From: a bacterium BMS3Abin06
Lineage (GTDB): Bacteria; Nitrospirota; Thermodesulfovibrionia; UBA6902
Assembly (NCBI GenBank): GCA_002897895.1
Contig: BDSY01000039.1
Span: 1 to 37,785, forward strand
Direction: 5' to 3'
DNA: 37,785 bases
The translations under genes were made by a program, and so were the position numbers. Below are positions 21,549-29,554 of the stretch, in pieces. How positions within the stretch are numbered: the stretch's first letter is position 1; each line of letters starts with the position of its first letter. The notes beneath the pieces are model-generated. The model saw only the letters and a list, made by a program, of their open reading frames with translations. It searched no databases and was not told the DNA's origin.

Positions 21549-22181
21549 TCAAAGTAGAGGCGCAAAATATTGCGTCTCTACTGAGGATTGTTCCATCACC
21601 GCATTTCCCGTACGACTATTTAATTTATCCGTTTCCCATTTTACGGGATTATTTACAATGTATTCCGATATGGTTTGATACGATTTTTCATTTCGAATAA
21701 TATGATCATAAAACCGTGGTTGCCATCCAAATTCCAATTTATTGTTTTTGACATATTTTGTTACACCAATTTTGAAACCACGAATAATTGATGCCAAATT
21801 TTTTGATTGTGGTCCAAATTTGTTTTTTGATGTTTGTTTTGGTTGTTGTAGAGACGCAAGATTTTGCGTCTCTACGGTATCGGTATCGGTGTTTTGTTCA
21901 TTATTTGGTTTATCGATTATAATAATGCCGTGGATATGATTTGGCATTACCACAAACACATCCAATTTTACGAAAGGAAAATGATTGGGTATTTCCAGCC
22001 AATATTTTTCCGCCATTTTTCCGATTGGTGATAAATTCATTTTCCTGTCCAAAATATCACCAAAATAACATTCCCGGTTTTGGGTGCAAATGGTTATAAA
22101 ATACAAACCATTCCATCCGTAATCCCAATTTTGTAAACGTGTTGATGCAATGCGATATTTATTTTTGTAGTTGTCGTTCAT
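21549..22181 (-). CDS. REP-associated tyrosine transposase, RAYT2
   Basis: This 210-residue Y1 transposase is homologous to RAYT1 but clearly different. It has HUH motif VVMPNHIHGIIII (H82, H84), GWQPRFYDHIIRNEKSY and the tyrosine region SEYIVNNPVKW. Residues 103-111 (VETQNLASL) are encoded by a perfect GTAGAGACGCAA palindrome at 21848-21875, and the C-terminus VETQYFAPLL by a second copy at 21553-21582. The ATG at 22181 is seven bases after the hsdS stop. A TTG at 22202 is in frame but would begin within another palindrome copy, so I prefer the ATG. No ribosome binding site is evident, which suggests coupling to hsdS translation. RhuM starts 17 bases after the stop. Confidence 0.92.
   Translation of the reverse strand: MNDNYKNKYRIASTRLQNWDYGWNGLYFITICTQNRECYFGDILDRKMNLSPIGKMAEKYWLEIPNHFPFVKLDVFVVMPNHIHGIIIIDKPNNEQNTDTDTVETQNLASLQQPKQTSKNKFGPQSKNLASIIRGFKIGVTKYVKNNKLEFGWQPRFYDHIIRNEKSYQTISEYIVNNPVKWETDKLNSRTGNAVMEQSSVETQYFAPLL
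21553..21582. repeat. GTAGAGACGCAA palindrome, copy at the 3' end of RAYT2
   Basis: The arms AGTAGAGGCGCAA (21553-21565) and TTGCGTCTCTACT (21570-21582) pair with a single G-T exchange around a 4-base loop. It encodes the last residues of RAYT2. Other copies lie at 21848-21875 and 22193-22218. Confidence 0.85.
21848..21875. repeat. GTAGAGACGCAA palindrome, copy inside RAYT2
   Basis: GTAGAGACGCAA (21848-21859) and TTGCGTCTCTAC (21864-21875) are perfect reverse complements around GATT. The element is read in frame within RAYT2 and encodes VETQNLASL. Confidence 0.9.
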
Positions 22182-22188
22182 AATTATT

Positions 22189-23282
22189 TCATTGAGACGC
22201 AAAATATTGCGTCTTTACATTGACCCTGACCTCACCGCTCATCAGTTTTGGCAAAAGTGTATTGCGAAGTTTTTCGAGGGTGCGGATTTGTTTTGTATTT
22301 TCTCTCATTTTATCAATAAACGCTGAATTAAACTGATTGAACTCTTGCAATCTTTCTAAAGGAGCAATTTTAATTTCTGTAGATAACGCAATGTCGCGAT
22401 TTAGGCCAGGAACTGCTGAGTCTGAATTCATGTCTTCAAAATTGAGGGTCTTCAACAAAAAATATTCATACAGTAAACCAGCAGAGTCAACTTTTGATTT
22501 GACATAGTATGTTGTGTCTATTGGGAAAAAGTTTTCCCACAGGTAAATAACTTTACCAAGCGTACCTTTTCTGCCGATAACAATCCCGGGGCCTTCTACT
22601 AAAAATTCAGAATGATAATCAACAGTGCCACTTGAGCCAATTACTGGATAACCCGTACTGTTCTGATTTCTTTTTTCAGTCCTTTTCCGTATACAAGCTC
22701 AATAACATCACCCAAACACCCCGCCTCCCAATCCTCCTGCGCCTCCTCCACAAACCACTGCCTGAAAAGCGTTTCCGCCATGGATTCGAGGGTTTTGTTC
22801 TGGCGGTGGAGCAGGTCTATTTTGTCATCGAGACTGGAAAGGACTGAGGCGATGGCTTTTTGTTCAGCCTCATCTTCTGGTAAATAGATTGGAATAGACA
22901 GTAAGTTAGCCTTGTTAAGTTTTGGCTGAACAGCTCCCGTTATATATGGATTCAAATCCATATTTTGAAAGTAATAGATCATCAAATCATTGTGGAAAGG
23001 TTTAAGCCCCTTTAAAATGTGAGCATGATTATTAACCCAGAATTGTCCATTTGCTTTAAATGCAATTGGTGTTTGACGAGACTTGAGATTCTCTCCGTCT
23101 TCTGATATCAAAACAAACTCACCATCAAATAGGTAGTCATCAACGTAATCAATAATGCCTGACGCTCCATAGTAAGGGTACACCCCTTGTTTTTTCGCTC
23201 TTTGCATTTTGCTTAAAGGTACACGTGATTGGTTGTGAATTTCAGCTAAATCAAGAATGTTATATTCCTTCCACTCACCCAT
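22189..23282 (-). pseudogene. hsdS: Type I RM specificity subunit HsdS, frameshifted
   Basis: HsdS chooses the DNA target for both methylation and cleavage. The first frame (ATG at 23282, GGTGG upstream) encodes target domain 1, the central conserved helix region (QKAIASVLSSLDDKIDLLHRQNK) and the start of domain 2 (VYGKGLKKEI), then stops at about 22641. The minus-1 frame continues without a gap: STGYPVIGSSGTVDYHSEFL, GIVIGRKGTLG, then the C-terminal helix and TLLPKLMSGEVRV. The 1094-base span is one base short of a whole number of codons. The likely site is the A6 run at 22671-22676 or the bases just after it. Repaired, it would have 364 residues, normal for the family. The alternatives are a true mutation, phase variation or a sequencing indel. 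The last nine residues come from a RAYT2-type palindrome. Confidence 0.88.
22193..22218. repeat. GTAGAGACGCAA palindrome, copy at the end of hsdS
   Basis: AGACGCAA and TTGCGTCT around ATAT form a perfect core at 22195-22214. The right flank TTAC follows the family pattern and the left flank is degenerate. It encodes the last residues of HsdS (VKTQYFASQ) and lies just upstream of the RAYT2 ATG. Confidence 0.8.
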
Positions 23283-23302
23283 TAACTTCCACCTTCCCAA
23301 TT

Positions 23303-23390
23303 GTCTGAACTCTGATTTTTGTGATTAACTGATTACGCTGATTTTTATAATCATAGTCCATCATAAAATCAAATAAATCACAGTTCAGAC
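23303..23390. repeat. 88-bp element with 15-bp terminal inverted repeats
   Basis: GTCTGAACTCTGATT (23303-23317) and AATCACAGTTCAGAC (23376-23390) pair with one mismatch. The element fills most of the 126-bp gap between the DUF1016 nuclease and hsdS, the only sizeable gap in the RM operon. It does not encode a protein. It resembles the dispersed GTCTGAAC...GTTCAGAC repeats I recall from several phyla. Confidence 0.75.
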
Positions 23391-23408
23391 ATTCTCCATT
23401 CTTCATTA

Positions 23409-24449
23409 TCACTCTTCCCCTCCACTCAATTCCGCCTCAATTTCTTCAATACTTGGCAAAGAAGATTTAAATTCATCCGGCAGATTTTTGGTGATGATGT
23501 ATTCACTCACCCCAATCGGTTTATGAACATCCTTCAGGGCATATTCCTCCACTGTATCATTTTTCGATTTGCAGATAAGAATACCGATAGTGGCGTTATC
23601 CTGCTCTGATTTTAAAATTCCATCTACAGCCGATACATAAAAATTAAGCTTACCGGCGAAGTCCGGTTTAAATTTCACAGATTTTAGCTCAACCACGACA
23701 TAGCAGTGGAGCTTCACATGATAGAAAAGCAGATCAATAAAAAACTCATCACCGGCAATCTCCAGTTTGTATTGCCTGCCAATGTATGAAAACCCGGCTC
23801 CCAGTTCCAGGAGGAATTTGGTGACATGGTTTATCAGGGCGTTTTCCAGTTCTTTTTCGTTGTGTTTTTCTGTTAATGTCAGAAAATCGAATTTATAGGG
23901 GTCTTTCAGTGTTTCTCTTGCCAAGTCTGACTGCGGTTCAGGCAATGTCGCCTTGAAATTTGTTATGGCTTTACCTTCACGCTTAAAGAGGTTGCTTTCG
24001 ACATGATGAATCAGGACGGATCTTGACCAGTTGTTTTGTATGGTTTTCTGAATATAGAAGAGAGCTTCATCCAGGTTTTTACATTTGGAAACAATAGCAA
24101 TATTGTGCCCCCAAGGGATTTGAACTAATTGGCCAACAGCTTGTTGGCTTTTTCCAATTTCTTGCGAATAAAACAAATACCACTGCTTAATATACTTAAG
24201 ATTACTCAGAGAAAATCCCTTCATATCGGGAAATTCTGATGATAAATCGATACTCAGTTGCTTTAAAAAGCCATCGCCCCATTTGGCATTTTTCTGTTTA
24301 TCTACAATATCCTGCCCCAATTCCCAGTAAAACTGCAACAGCTCGGAATTAACTTTAACTGCCGCTTTTATCTGAACCAATCGAACTTTTTGTTTGAGTT
24401 CTTTGAGCCAGATAGAATAGGTTTTATCCTGAGTTAGAGCTTCATTCAT
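23409..24449 (-). CDS. DUF1016/YhcG-type PD-(D/E)xK nuclease
   Basis: This 346-residue protein has the two-part layout of the YhcG family. An N-terminal DUF1016_N helical domain (about 10-150) includes [20 protein letters not shown] and [18 protein letters not shown]-terminal PD-(D/E)xK nuclease domain follows (about 185-330). Catalytic residues are visible as D in FFIDLLFYH and E-x-K in [11 protein letters not shown]. The family is often found inside type I RM operons between hsdM and hsdS, exactly as here. Its role is not established. It may help restriction or act as a separate DNA nuclease. The ATG overlaps the hsdM stop by four bases (ATGA), so the two are coupled. Confidence 0.93.
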   Translation of the reverse strand: MNEALTQDKTYSIWLKELKQKVRLVQIKAAVKVNSELLQFYWELGQDIVDKQKNAKWGDGFLKQLSIDLSSEFPDMKGFSLSNLKYIKQWYLFYSQEIGKSQQAVGQLVQIPWGHNIAIVSKCKNLDEALFYIQKTIQNNWSRSVLIHHVESNLFKREGKAITNFKATLPEPQSDLARETLKDPYKFDFLTLTEKHNEKELENALINHVTKFLLELGAGFSYIGRQYKLEIAGDEFFIDLLFYHVKLHCYVVVELKSVKFKPDFAGKLNFYVSAVDGILKSEQDNATIGILICKSKNDTVEEYALKDVHKPIGVSEYIITKNLPDEFKSSLPSIEEIEAELSGGEE

Positions 24450-25990
24450 ATCAATTTCACCTTCCCCAAATTCTCAGCAATCAGCGCATTCAATCTCGCT
24501 TCCTCCTTCAACTGCTCCTCAAACTCCGCCTTCAGCTTGCCAAACCGCTCATTAAAATCAAAATCATCCTCATCATCCGGCAAGCCCACATACCGTCCCG
24601 GTGTAAGCACATAATCCAGTCCTTTGACCCTTTCAATGGAGGCTGAATTACAAAACCCTTTGATGTCTTCATAATCCCCGTCCGGATTACGCCAATTGTG
24701 ATAGGTCCCAGCAATGGTGGCAATATCCTCAGCTGAAAACTCCCGTGTTCTGCGGTTAATCAAATGCCCCATATTACGAGCATCAATAAAGAGGATTTCG
24801 TCAGTGCGGTTGCGAAATTTGCCATTGGCTTTATTGCGGCTCAGGAACCACAGGCTGGCCGGTATCTGGGTATTCAAAAACAGCTTGGCAGGCAGGTTGA
24901 CAATGCAATCCACCAGGCGGGCTTCAATCAGTTCTTTGCGGATATCTCCTTCACCGGAAGTCTTGGAAGTCAAAGCGCCTTTTGCCAGAACAAAACCGGC
25001 CTGACCGCTGGGACTTAAGTGATACAGGAAGTTCTGTATCCAGGCATAGTTGGCGTTTCCGGTGGGAGGCGTGCCGTATTTCCATCTGCCGTCTTTTCTG
25101 AGAAGGTCACCGCTCCAGTCGCTGTCATTAAACGGCGGATTGGCGATCACATAATCGGCTTTTAAATCCTTGTGGCTGTCATTCAGGAAAGATCCTTCGT
25201 TATTCCATTTCACCTGGGAACTATCGATACTCCGAATTGCCAGATTCATCTTTGCCAGCCGCCATGTGGTCTGATTGCTCTCCTGCCCGTAAATGGAAAT
25301 GTCGTTCACTCTGCCTTGATGGTCAGCCACAAACTTTTCCGACTGAACAAACATGCCGCCGGAACCGCAGCATGGGTCAAACACCCTGCCTTTATATGGC
25401 TCCAGCATTTCTACCAGCAACTCGACAACGCTACGGGGCGTATAAAACTGGCCGCCCTTTTTCCCCTCTGCCAAAGCAAATTCACCAAGGAAATATTCAA
25501 ACACATGCCCCAGCACATCGGCGCTTCGGGCTTTGGCGTCACCCAACGCAATATTACTTATCAGGTCGATAAGACCGCCAAGATTTGTCGGGTCGAGGTT
25601 GCCGCGGGCAAATACTTTGGGTAATACATCCCGAAGAGATGGGTTTTCCCGTTCTATGGCATCCATTGCCTCATCAACGGTTTTGCCGATAGTAGGCTGT
25701 TTGGCATGGGTTCTTAAGAAACTCCACCGCGCAGAAGGTGGCACAAAAAAGACATTTTCCGCCTTGTATTCGTCCTTGTCTTCCGGGTCAGCACCGGCAT
25801 ATTCGCCTTCACCATTCTTGAGCTTGCTGAATAATTCTTCAAAGGCATCAGAAATATACTTCAGAAATATCAATCCCAGAACAATGTGCTTATATTCCGC
25901 TGCATCAATATTTTTCCTGAGCTTATCGGCTGCTTTCCAGAGCTGTTTTTCTATCGGCTCTTCGGTGTTGTTGTTTCTGGCTTTTGCCAT
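24446..25990 (-). CDS. hsdM: Type I RM DNA methyltransferase subunit (HsdM)
   Basis: This 514-residue subunit transfers a methyl group from S-adenosylmethionine to adenine N6 in the target site. The N-terminal HsdM_N helical domain covers about 10-150. The catalytic domain has motif [11 protein letters not shown] (204-213, a variant of the usual DPxCGSGG) and motif IV NPPF (284-287). The conserved [17 protein letters not shown] stretch precedes motif I. The C-terminal region that contacts HsdS is complete. GGAG lies seven bases before the ATG at 25990. This is the first gene of the RM operon in transcription order. With hsdS frameshifted, methylation by this complex is doubtful unless another HsdS exists. 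Confidence 0.96.
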   Translation of the reverse strand: MAKARNNNTEEPIEKQLWKAADKLRKNIDAAEYKHIVLGLIFLKYISDAFEELFSKLKNGEGEYAGADPEDKDEYKAENVFFVPPSARWSFLRTHAKQPTIGKTVDEAMDAIERENPSLRDVLPKVFARGNLDPTNLGGLIDLISNIALGDAKARSADVLGHVFEYFLGEFALAEGKKGGQFYTPRSVVELLVEMLEPYKGRVFDPCCGSGGMFVQSEKFVADHQGRVNDISIYGQESNQTTWRLAKMNLAIRSIDSSQVKWNNEGSFLNDSHKDLKADYVIANPPFNDSDWSGDLLRKDGRWKYGTPPTGNANYAWIQNFLYHLSPSGQAGFVLAKGALTSKTSGEGDIRKELIEARLVDCIVNLPAKLFLNTQIPASLWFLSRNKANGKFRNRTDEILFIDARNMGHLINRRTREFSAEDIATIAGTYHNWRNPDGDYEDIKGFCNSASIERVKGLDYVLTPGRYVGLPDDEDDFDFNERFGKLKAEFEEQLKEEARLNALIAENLGKVKLI

Positions 25991-26405
25991 GTGCTTCTCC
26001 AGTTCTTAATTCATTTTTTATGACCGCATAGGAGAACGAACAGGGGTCTTGGAATTGTCCATATTCTTCTCAATTTGAAATATTTGTCGCCGCAGGTTCC
26101 TGTCCCCTTTCATTTCCTTTTGTAATTTCTCGGTATATCTTAGCAACTGTTGAATTACTTAGTCTATTAAAATAATCGTAATCTCTTTGTTCAAAAATAA
26201 ATCATGGGGTCGATCCTTGACAGGCTGTCCGAGAATACAGAAAGGCACCAGTTCAGGGGACTGTGTGGCGTTTGAAAATGCAAGTATTCAGGGAGGAAAG
26301 AGGAATGAATGTTCTACAGGCTATATTAAAGATGGTATTCTTATTTCCAAAAAGTCAAAAGTGCATTGATTTTCACCGGGAATTGCTGACCAGCAGCAAA
26401 AACCG
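25991..26405. other. Intergenic border between the RM locus and glyQ
   Basis: About 415 bases separate the divergent hsdM and glyQ genes. No gene with a credible start and ribosome site was found. A minus-strand frame of about 44 codons (YTEKLQKEMKGDRNLRRQ...) ends near 26031 but lacks a good start. No direct repeat with the left border of the locus was recognised. Confidence 0.45.
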
Positions 26406-26433
26406 TTGACAAAGTCATAAGCTTCCTTATATG
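26406..26433 (+). promoter_or_regulatory. Candidate sigma-70 promoter for glyQ
   Basis: TTGACA (26406-26411), a 16-bp spacer and TATATG (26428-26433) form a fair sigma-70 promoter 61 bases upstream of the glyQ start. Confidence 0.5.
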
Positions 26434-26493
26434 ATTTATTTTCAGAAATTAATTTTAAGAATCTTTCAAATATCCTCAGAGTCAGAATAAAAA

Positions 26494-27366
26494 TTGTACT
26501 TACAGGACTTAATCTTAAAACTCCATACATTCTGGGTTGAACAGGGCTGTATAATCCATCAGCCTTACGATATTGAAGTAGGCGCAGGCACTTTCAACCC
26601 CGCAACATTCTTCAGGGTCATTGGTCCGGAACCCTGGAAAGCTGCATACGTTGAGCCGTCGAGAAGACCTGCTGACGGCAGATACGGGGAAAACCCGAAC
26701 AGGCTTCAGCATTACTACCAGTATCAGGTAATATTAAAACCTTCTCCGCCTGATGCCCAGGAAATTTATTTAAAAAGCCTTTCAGCCATTAATATTGATC
26801 TTCTCAAACATGACATACGATTTGTTGAGGACGACTGGGAATCCCCGACTCTCGGTGCATGGGGACTCGGATGGGAAGTCTGGCTTGACGGAATGGAAGT
26901 AACGCAATTCACATATTTCCAGCAAGTGGGAGGCATTGAGTCGAAGCCTGTCTCAGTAGAGCTTACCTATGGACTTGAGCGGATTGCCATGTATCTCCAG
27001 GAAGTGGATAATGTCTTTGACCTTCAGTGGAGTAAAGGCATAACGTACGGTGATATTCATCATGAGACAGAGGTGGAGTTTTCAAGATATAATTTTGATA
27101 CAGCCGATATAGACTTGCACTTCAGTCTGTTTGAAAAATATGAAGCAGAAGCCTTACGCCTCATAAAAGAAGGTCTCGTTCTGCCGGCCTACGATTTCTG
27201 CCTGAAATGTTCTCACAGCTTTAATATGCTTGATGCCCGCGGAGCAATAAGCGTCACGGAAAGAACCGCATATATTGCAAGGGTAAGAAATCTTTCAAAA
27301 AAATGTGCCGGAGGATACCTGAAATTAAGGGAGGAAATGGGATTCCCGCTGTTAAAAACTAAATAG
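26494..27366 (+). CDS. glyQ: Glycyl-tRNA synthetase alpha subunit
   Basis: This 290-residue catalytic chain of the bacterial alpha2beta2 glycyl-tRNA synthetase charges tRNA-Gly. It is recognised by its strongly conserved text: [61 protein letters not shown] and [16 protein letters not shown]. The length is normal. The start is TTG at 26494: a TAA stop lies six bases upstream in frame, and [11 protein letters not shown] is a typical GlyQ N-terminus. No strong ribosome site is visible. The stop codon TAG (27364-27366) is the first three bases of a MITE-like repeat, so the end of the gene was probably set by its insertion. glyS follows 145 bases downstream. Confidence 0.97.
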   Translation: MYLQDLILKLHTFWVEQGCIIHQPYDIEVGAGTFNPATFFRVIGPEPWKAAYVEPSRRPADGRYGENPNRLQHYYQYQVILKPSPPDAQEIYLKSLSAINIDLLKHDIRFVEDDWESPTLGAWGLGWEVWLDGMEVTQFTYFQQVGGIESKPVSVELTYGLERIAMYLQEVDNVFDLQWSKGITYGDIHHETEVEFSRYNFDTADIDLHFSLFEKYEAEALRLIKEGLVLPAYDFCLKCSHSFNMLDARGAISVTERTAYIARVRNLSKKCAGGYLKLREEMGFPLLKTK

Positions 27367-27500
27367 AGTCTGTGTATAAACATAACAATTAAGCCGTCAT
27401 TCCCGCAGTCTGTTGAGCGGGAATCCAGTCTTTTAAGTGAGTTCCGGATGGCCGATTACAGACTTCGGGCATGACAAAAAAACAGCATTTATACACAGAC
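27364..27500. repeat. MITE-like repeat, copy 2, between glyQ and glyS
   Basis: The element starts TAGAGTCTGTGTATAAA and ends TTTATACACAGAC, and inside are CATTCCCGC and a GCGGGAAT hairpin. It matches the copy at 4078-4207 in its ends and internal motifs but differs in the middle. It separates the two synthetase genes and ends 11 bases before the glyS ATG. The right end lacks the last TCTA of the inverted repeat. Confidence 0.8.
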
Positions 27501-27511
27501 AATATATAATC

Positions 27512-29548
27512 ATGAAACCTTTACTTTTTGAAATAGGATCAGAAGAAATACCGGCAAGGTTTGTCTCTGTCGGCCTGGCATTGCTGAAGGACGCTTTTAT
27601 TCAGCTTCTTGATAAAAGCTTGATAGAATATGGAAACATTTCCCTGTACGCCACACCGAGAAGATTGACAGTATATATAGAAGGCATTTCAGAAAAACAA
27701 AAAGACTCGACTACAGAGTCCCTCGGCCCACCGAAAAAGGTTGCCTTTGACGATAAAGGGTCTCCGACAAAGGCTGCAACAGGGTTTGCCGCATCCCTGA
27801 ATATAGATGTGAAAGACTTGAAAATAAAAAAGACGGAACGCGGCGAGTATGTTGCAGCAACTATTGAAGAAAAAGGCAGGGCAACCAGGGATATTCTTGC
27901 AGGGGCAATACCGGAACTTATATCTTCACTCCAGCTCCCCAAATCAATGAGATGGGGCAGCGGCTCATTAAGATTTTTCAGACCCATACAATGGATTCTT
28001 GCAATGTTCGGTAATGAGATTGTTCCATTCGATCTGGACGGCATAAAGAGCGGCGACATTTCATACGGCCACAGGTTCCTGTCACCTGCAGCTATTAAGA
28101 TAGACGACCCCCCTGCATACCTGCCTCTTCTCAGGCAAAGCCATGTCCTTGCCGATCCGGTTGAAAGAAAAGATGCAATCTCGGAAGGGCTGAAGGAAAT
28201 TGAAACTGCAGTCGGTTGCAGGGTACATGAAGATGCGGAATTGCTGGATATAGTCACAAACCTTGTAGAGTATCCCTCTGCAATTCTGGGAAGTTTTGAT
28301 GACAAATATATCACTCTGCCCAAAGAACTGCTTATCACTGTTATGAAGACACATCAAAAATATTTCTCGGTTGAGGATAAAGACGGCGGCATGGCTCCGT
28401 CTTTTATAGTTGTAAGCAACACGAAAGCAGAAAACAACGATATGGTCAGGAAAGGCGCGGAACGTGTTCTCAGGGCAAGGCTTGAAGACGCCGGGTTTTA
28501 TTATATTGAAGACCGGAAAATACCATTCCGGGATTATACAAAAAAATTAAAGAAAGTAACCTTCCAGGAAAAACTCGGCAGTCTTTACCGGAAAGCAGAG
28601 AGAGTATCATTATTGTGTTCATTCATTGCAGACAACCTGGGACTGCAATCAAAAGAAAAACTCACAAGGGCGGCAATGCTCTGTAAGGCAGACCTTGTAA
28701 CGGGTGTTGTTGGAGAATTTCCTGAACTGCAGGGTTACATGGGAATGATTTATGCTTTAAATTCCGGGGAAGACAAGGAGACGGCATCTGCAATTTATGA
28801 ACATTATTTCCCGAGATTTCCGGGCGATTCACTGCCGTCAGGCAAAACAGGCGCCATATTATCGCTCGCAGATAAAATGGACAATATCTCCTCATTCTTC
28901 TTTCTCGGCCTGATTCCCACAGGCTCTGAAGACCCTTTTGCCCTGAGACGCCAGGCAGCAGGGATAATCAGTATATTACAGGAGAGCGATTACCCTCTTT
29001 CATTAGACAGTCTCATAGATAAATCTCTTGAAAACCTGGTGCCTGTTCCGGAGGAGAGAAAAACGGTTTCCGGAAAAATATTACAGTTTTTCAGCCAGAG
29101 GCTTGAAGGAATATTATTATCCCGGGGTTACAGCCACGACATAATTAATGCAGTGCTCTCAACACGGGAGATGAATATTAAAGATATCATGCACAGAATC
29201 GCCATTCTTTCACAGTTCAGGGCATATCCTGAATTCCCGGGACTTCTTCTGGCGGCAAAAAGGGTTCATAATATCATTAACAAGGCCCGGCCCGGAGATG
29301 TAAAAGAAAAACTCCTGATTGAGGCCCCGGAGAAAGAACTGTTCAGGGTATCAGTGAAGGTGCGGGATAATTTAACGGAAACAGATTTCAAGGCATTGTT
29401 TGAACTTGAAGAACCCATTAACATTTTTTTTGACAAGGTACTTGTAATGGACAGGGATGTTCAGATACAGGAAAACAGGCTTGCCCTGCTTCTTTCTGTA
29501 AAAAAACTTTTTGACTCTCTGGGAGATTTTTCAAAAATAGTTGAGTGA
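27512..29548 (+). CDS. glyS: Glycyl-tRNA synthetase beta subunit
   Basis: This 678-residue beta chain binds tRNA-Gly and completes the alpha2beta2 enzyme. Family text is visible from the N-terminus (KPLLFEIGSEEIPARF), through LPKSMRWGSGSLRFFRPIQWILAMFG, YGHRFL, KTHQKYFSVEDKDG, and the HD-like region EHYFPRFPGDSLP and DPFALRRQAAGI. The C-terminus, the anticodon-binding-like region, is present (NRLALLLSVKKLF). The ATG at 27512 is chosen because MKPLLFEIGSEEIPAR is the normal start. A longer in-frame ATG at 27437 would add 25 residues translated from the MITE-like repeat and can be dismissed. It is convergent with the GGDEF-EAL gene, with only six bases between the two stop codons and no visible terminator. 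Confidence 0.97.
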   Translation: MKPLLFEIGSEEIPARFVSVGLALLKDAFIQLLDKSLIEYGNISLYATPRRLTVYIEGISEKQKDSTTESLGPPKKVAFDDKGSPTKAATGFAASLNIDVKDLKIKKTERGEYVAATIEEKGRATRDILAGAIPELISSLQLPKSMRWGSGSLRFFRPIQWILAMFGNEIVPFDLDGIKSGDISYGHRFLSPAAIKIDDPPAYLPLLRQSHVLADPVERKDAISEGLKEIETAVGCRVHEDAELLDIVTNLVEYPSAILGSFDDKYITLPKELLITVMKTHQKYFSVEDKDGGMAPSFIVVSNTKAENNDMVRKGAERVLRARLEDAGFYYIEDRKIPFRDYTKKLKKVTFQEKLGSLYRKAERVSLLCSFIADNLGLQSKEKLTRAAMLCKADLVTGVVGEFPELQGYMGMIYALNSGEDKETASAIYEHYFPRFPGDSLPSGKTGAILSLADKMDNISSFFFLGLIPTGSEDPFALRRQAAGIISILQESDYPLSLDSLIDKSLENLVPVPEERKTVSGKILQFFSQRLEGILLSRGYSHDIINAVLSTREMNIKDIMHRIAILSQFRAYPEFPGLLLAAKRVHNIINKARPGDVKEKLLIEAPEKELFRVSVKVRDNLTETDFKALFELEEPINIFFDKVLVMDRDVQIQENRLALLLSVKKLFDSLGDFSKIVE

Positions 29549-29554
29549 TTTTTA

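Noticed and set aside
22641..22680. Programmed -1 frameshift at AAAAAAG in hsdS
   Set aside because: The A6G run is not in the phase needed for a canonical slippery heptamer (X XXY YYZ), and I saw no downstream stimulatory structure. A plain one-base indel explains it.
25991..26170. Minus-strand frame of about 44 codons upstream of hsdM
   Set aside because: No good start codon or ribosome site. It may be a remnant but cannot be assigned.
26187..26530. Frames of 60-69 codons on both strands between hsdM and glyQ
   Set aside because: They lack ribosome sites, overlap the glyQ start or promoter, and show no family signature.
27437..27511. N-terminal extension of GlyS by 25 residues from an upstream in-frame ATG
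   Set aside because: The extra codons are translated from the MITE-like repeat, and GlyS proteins normally start at MKPLLFEIGSEEIPAR, here 27512.
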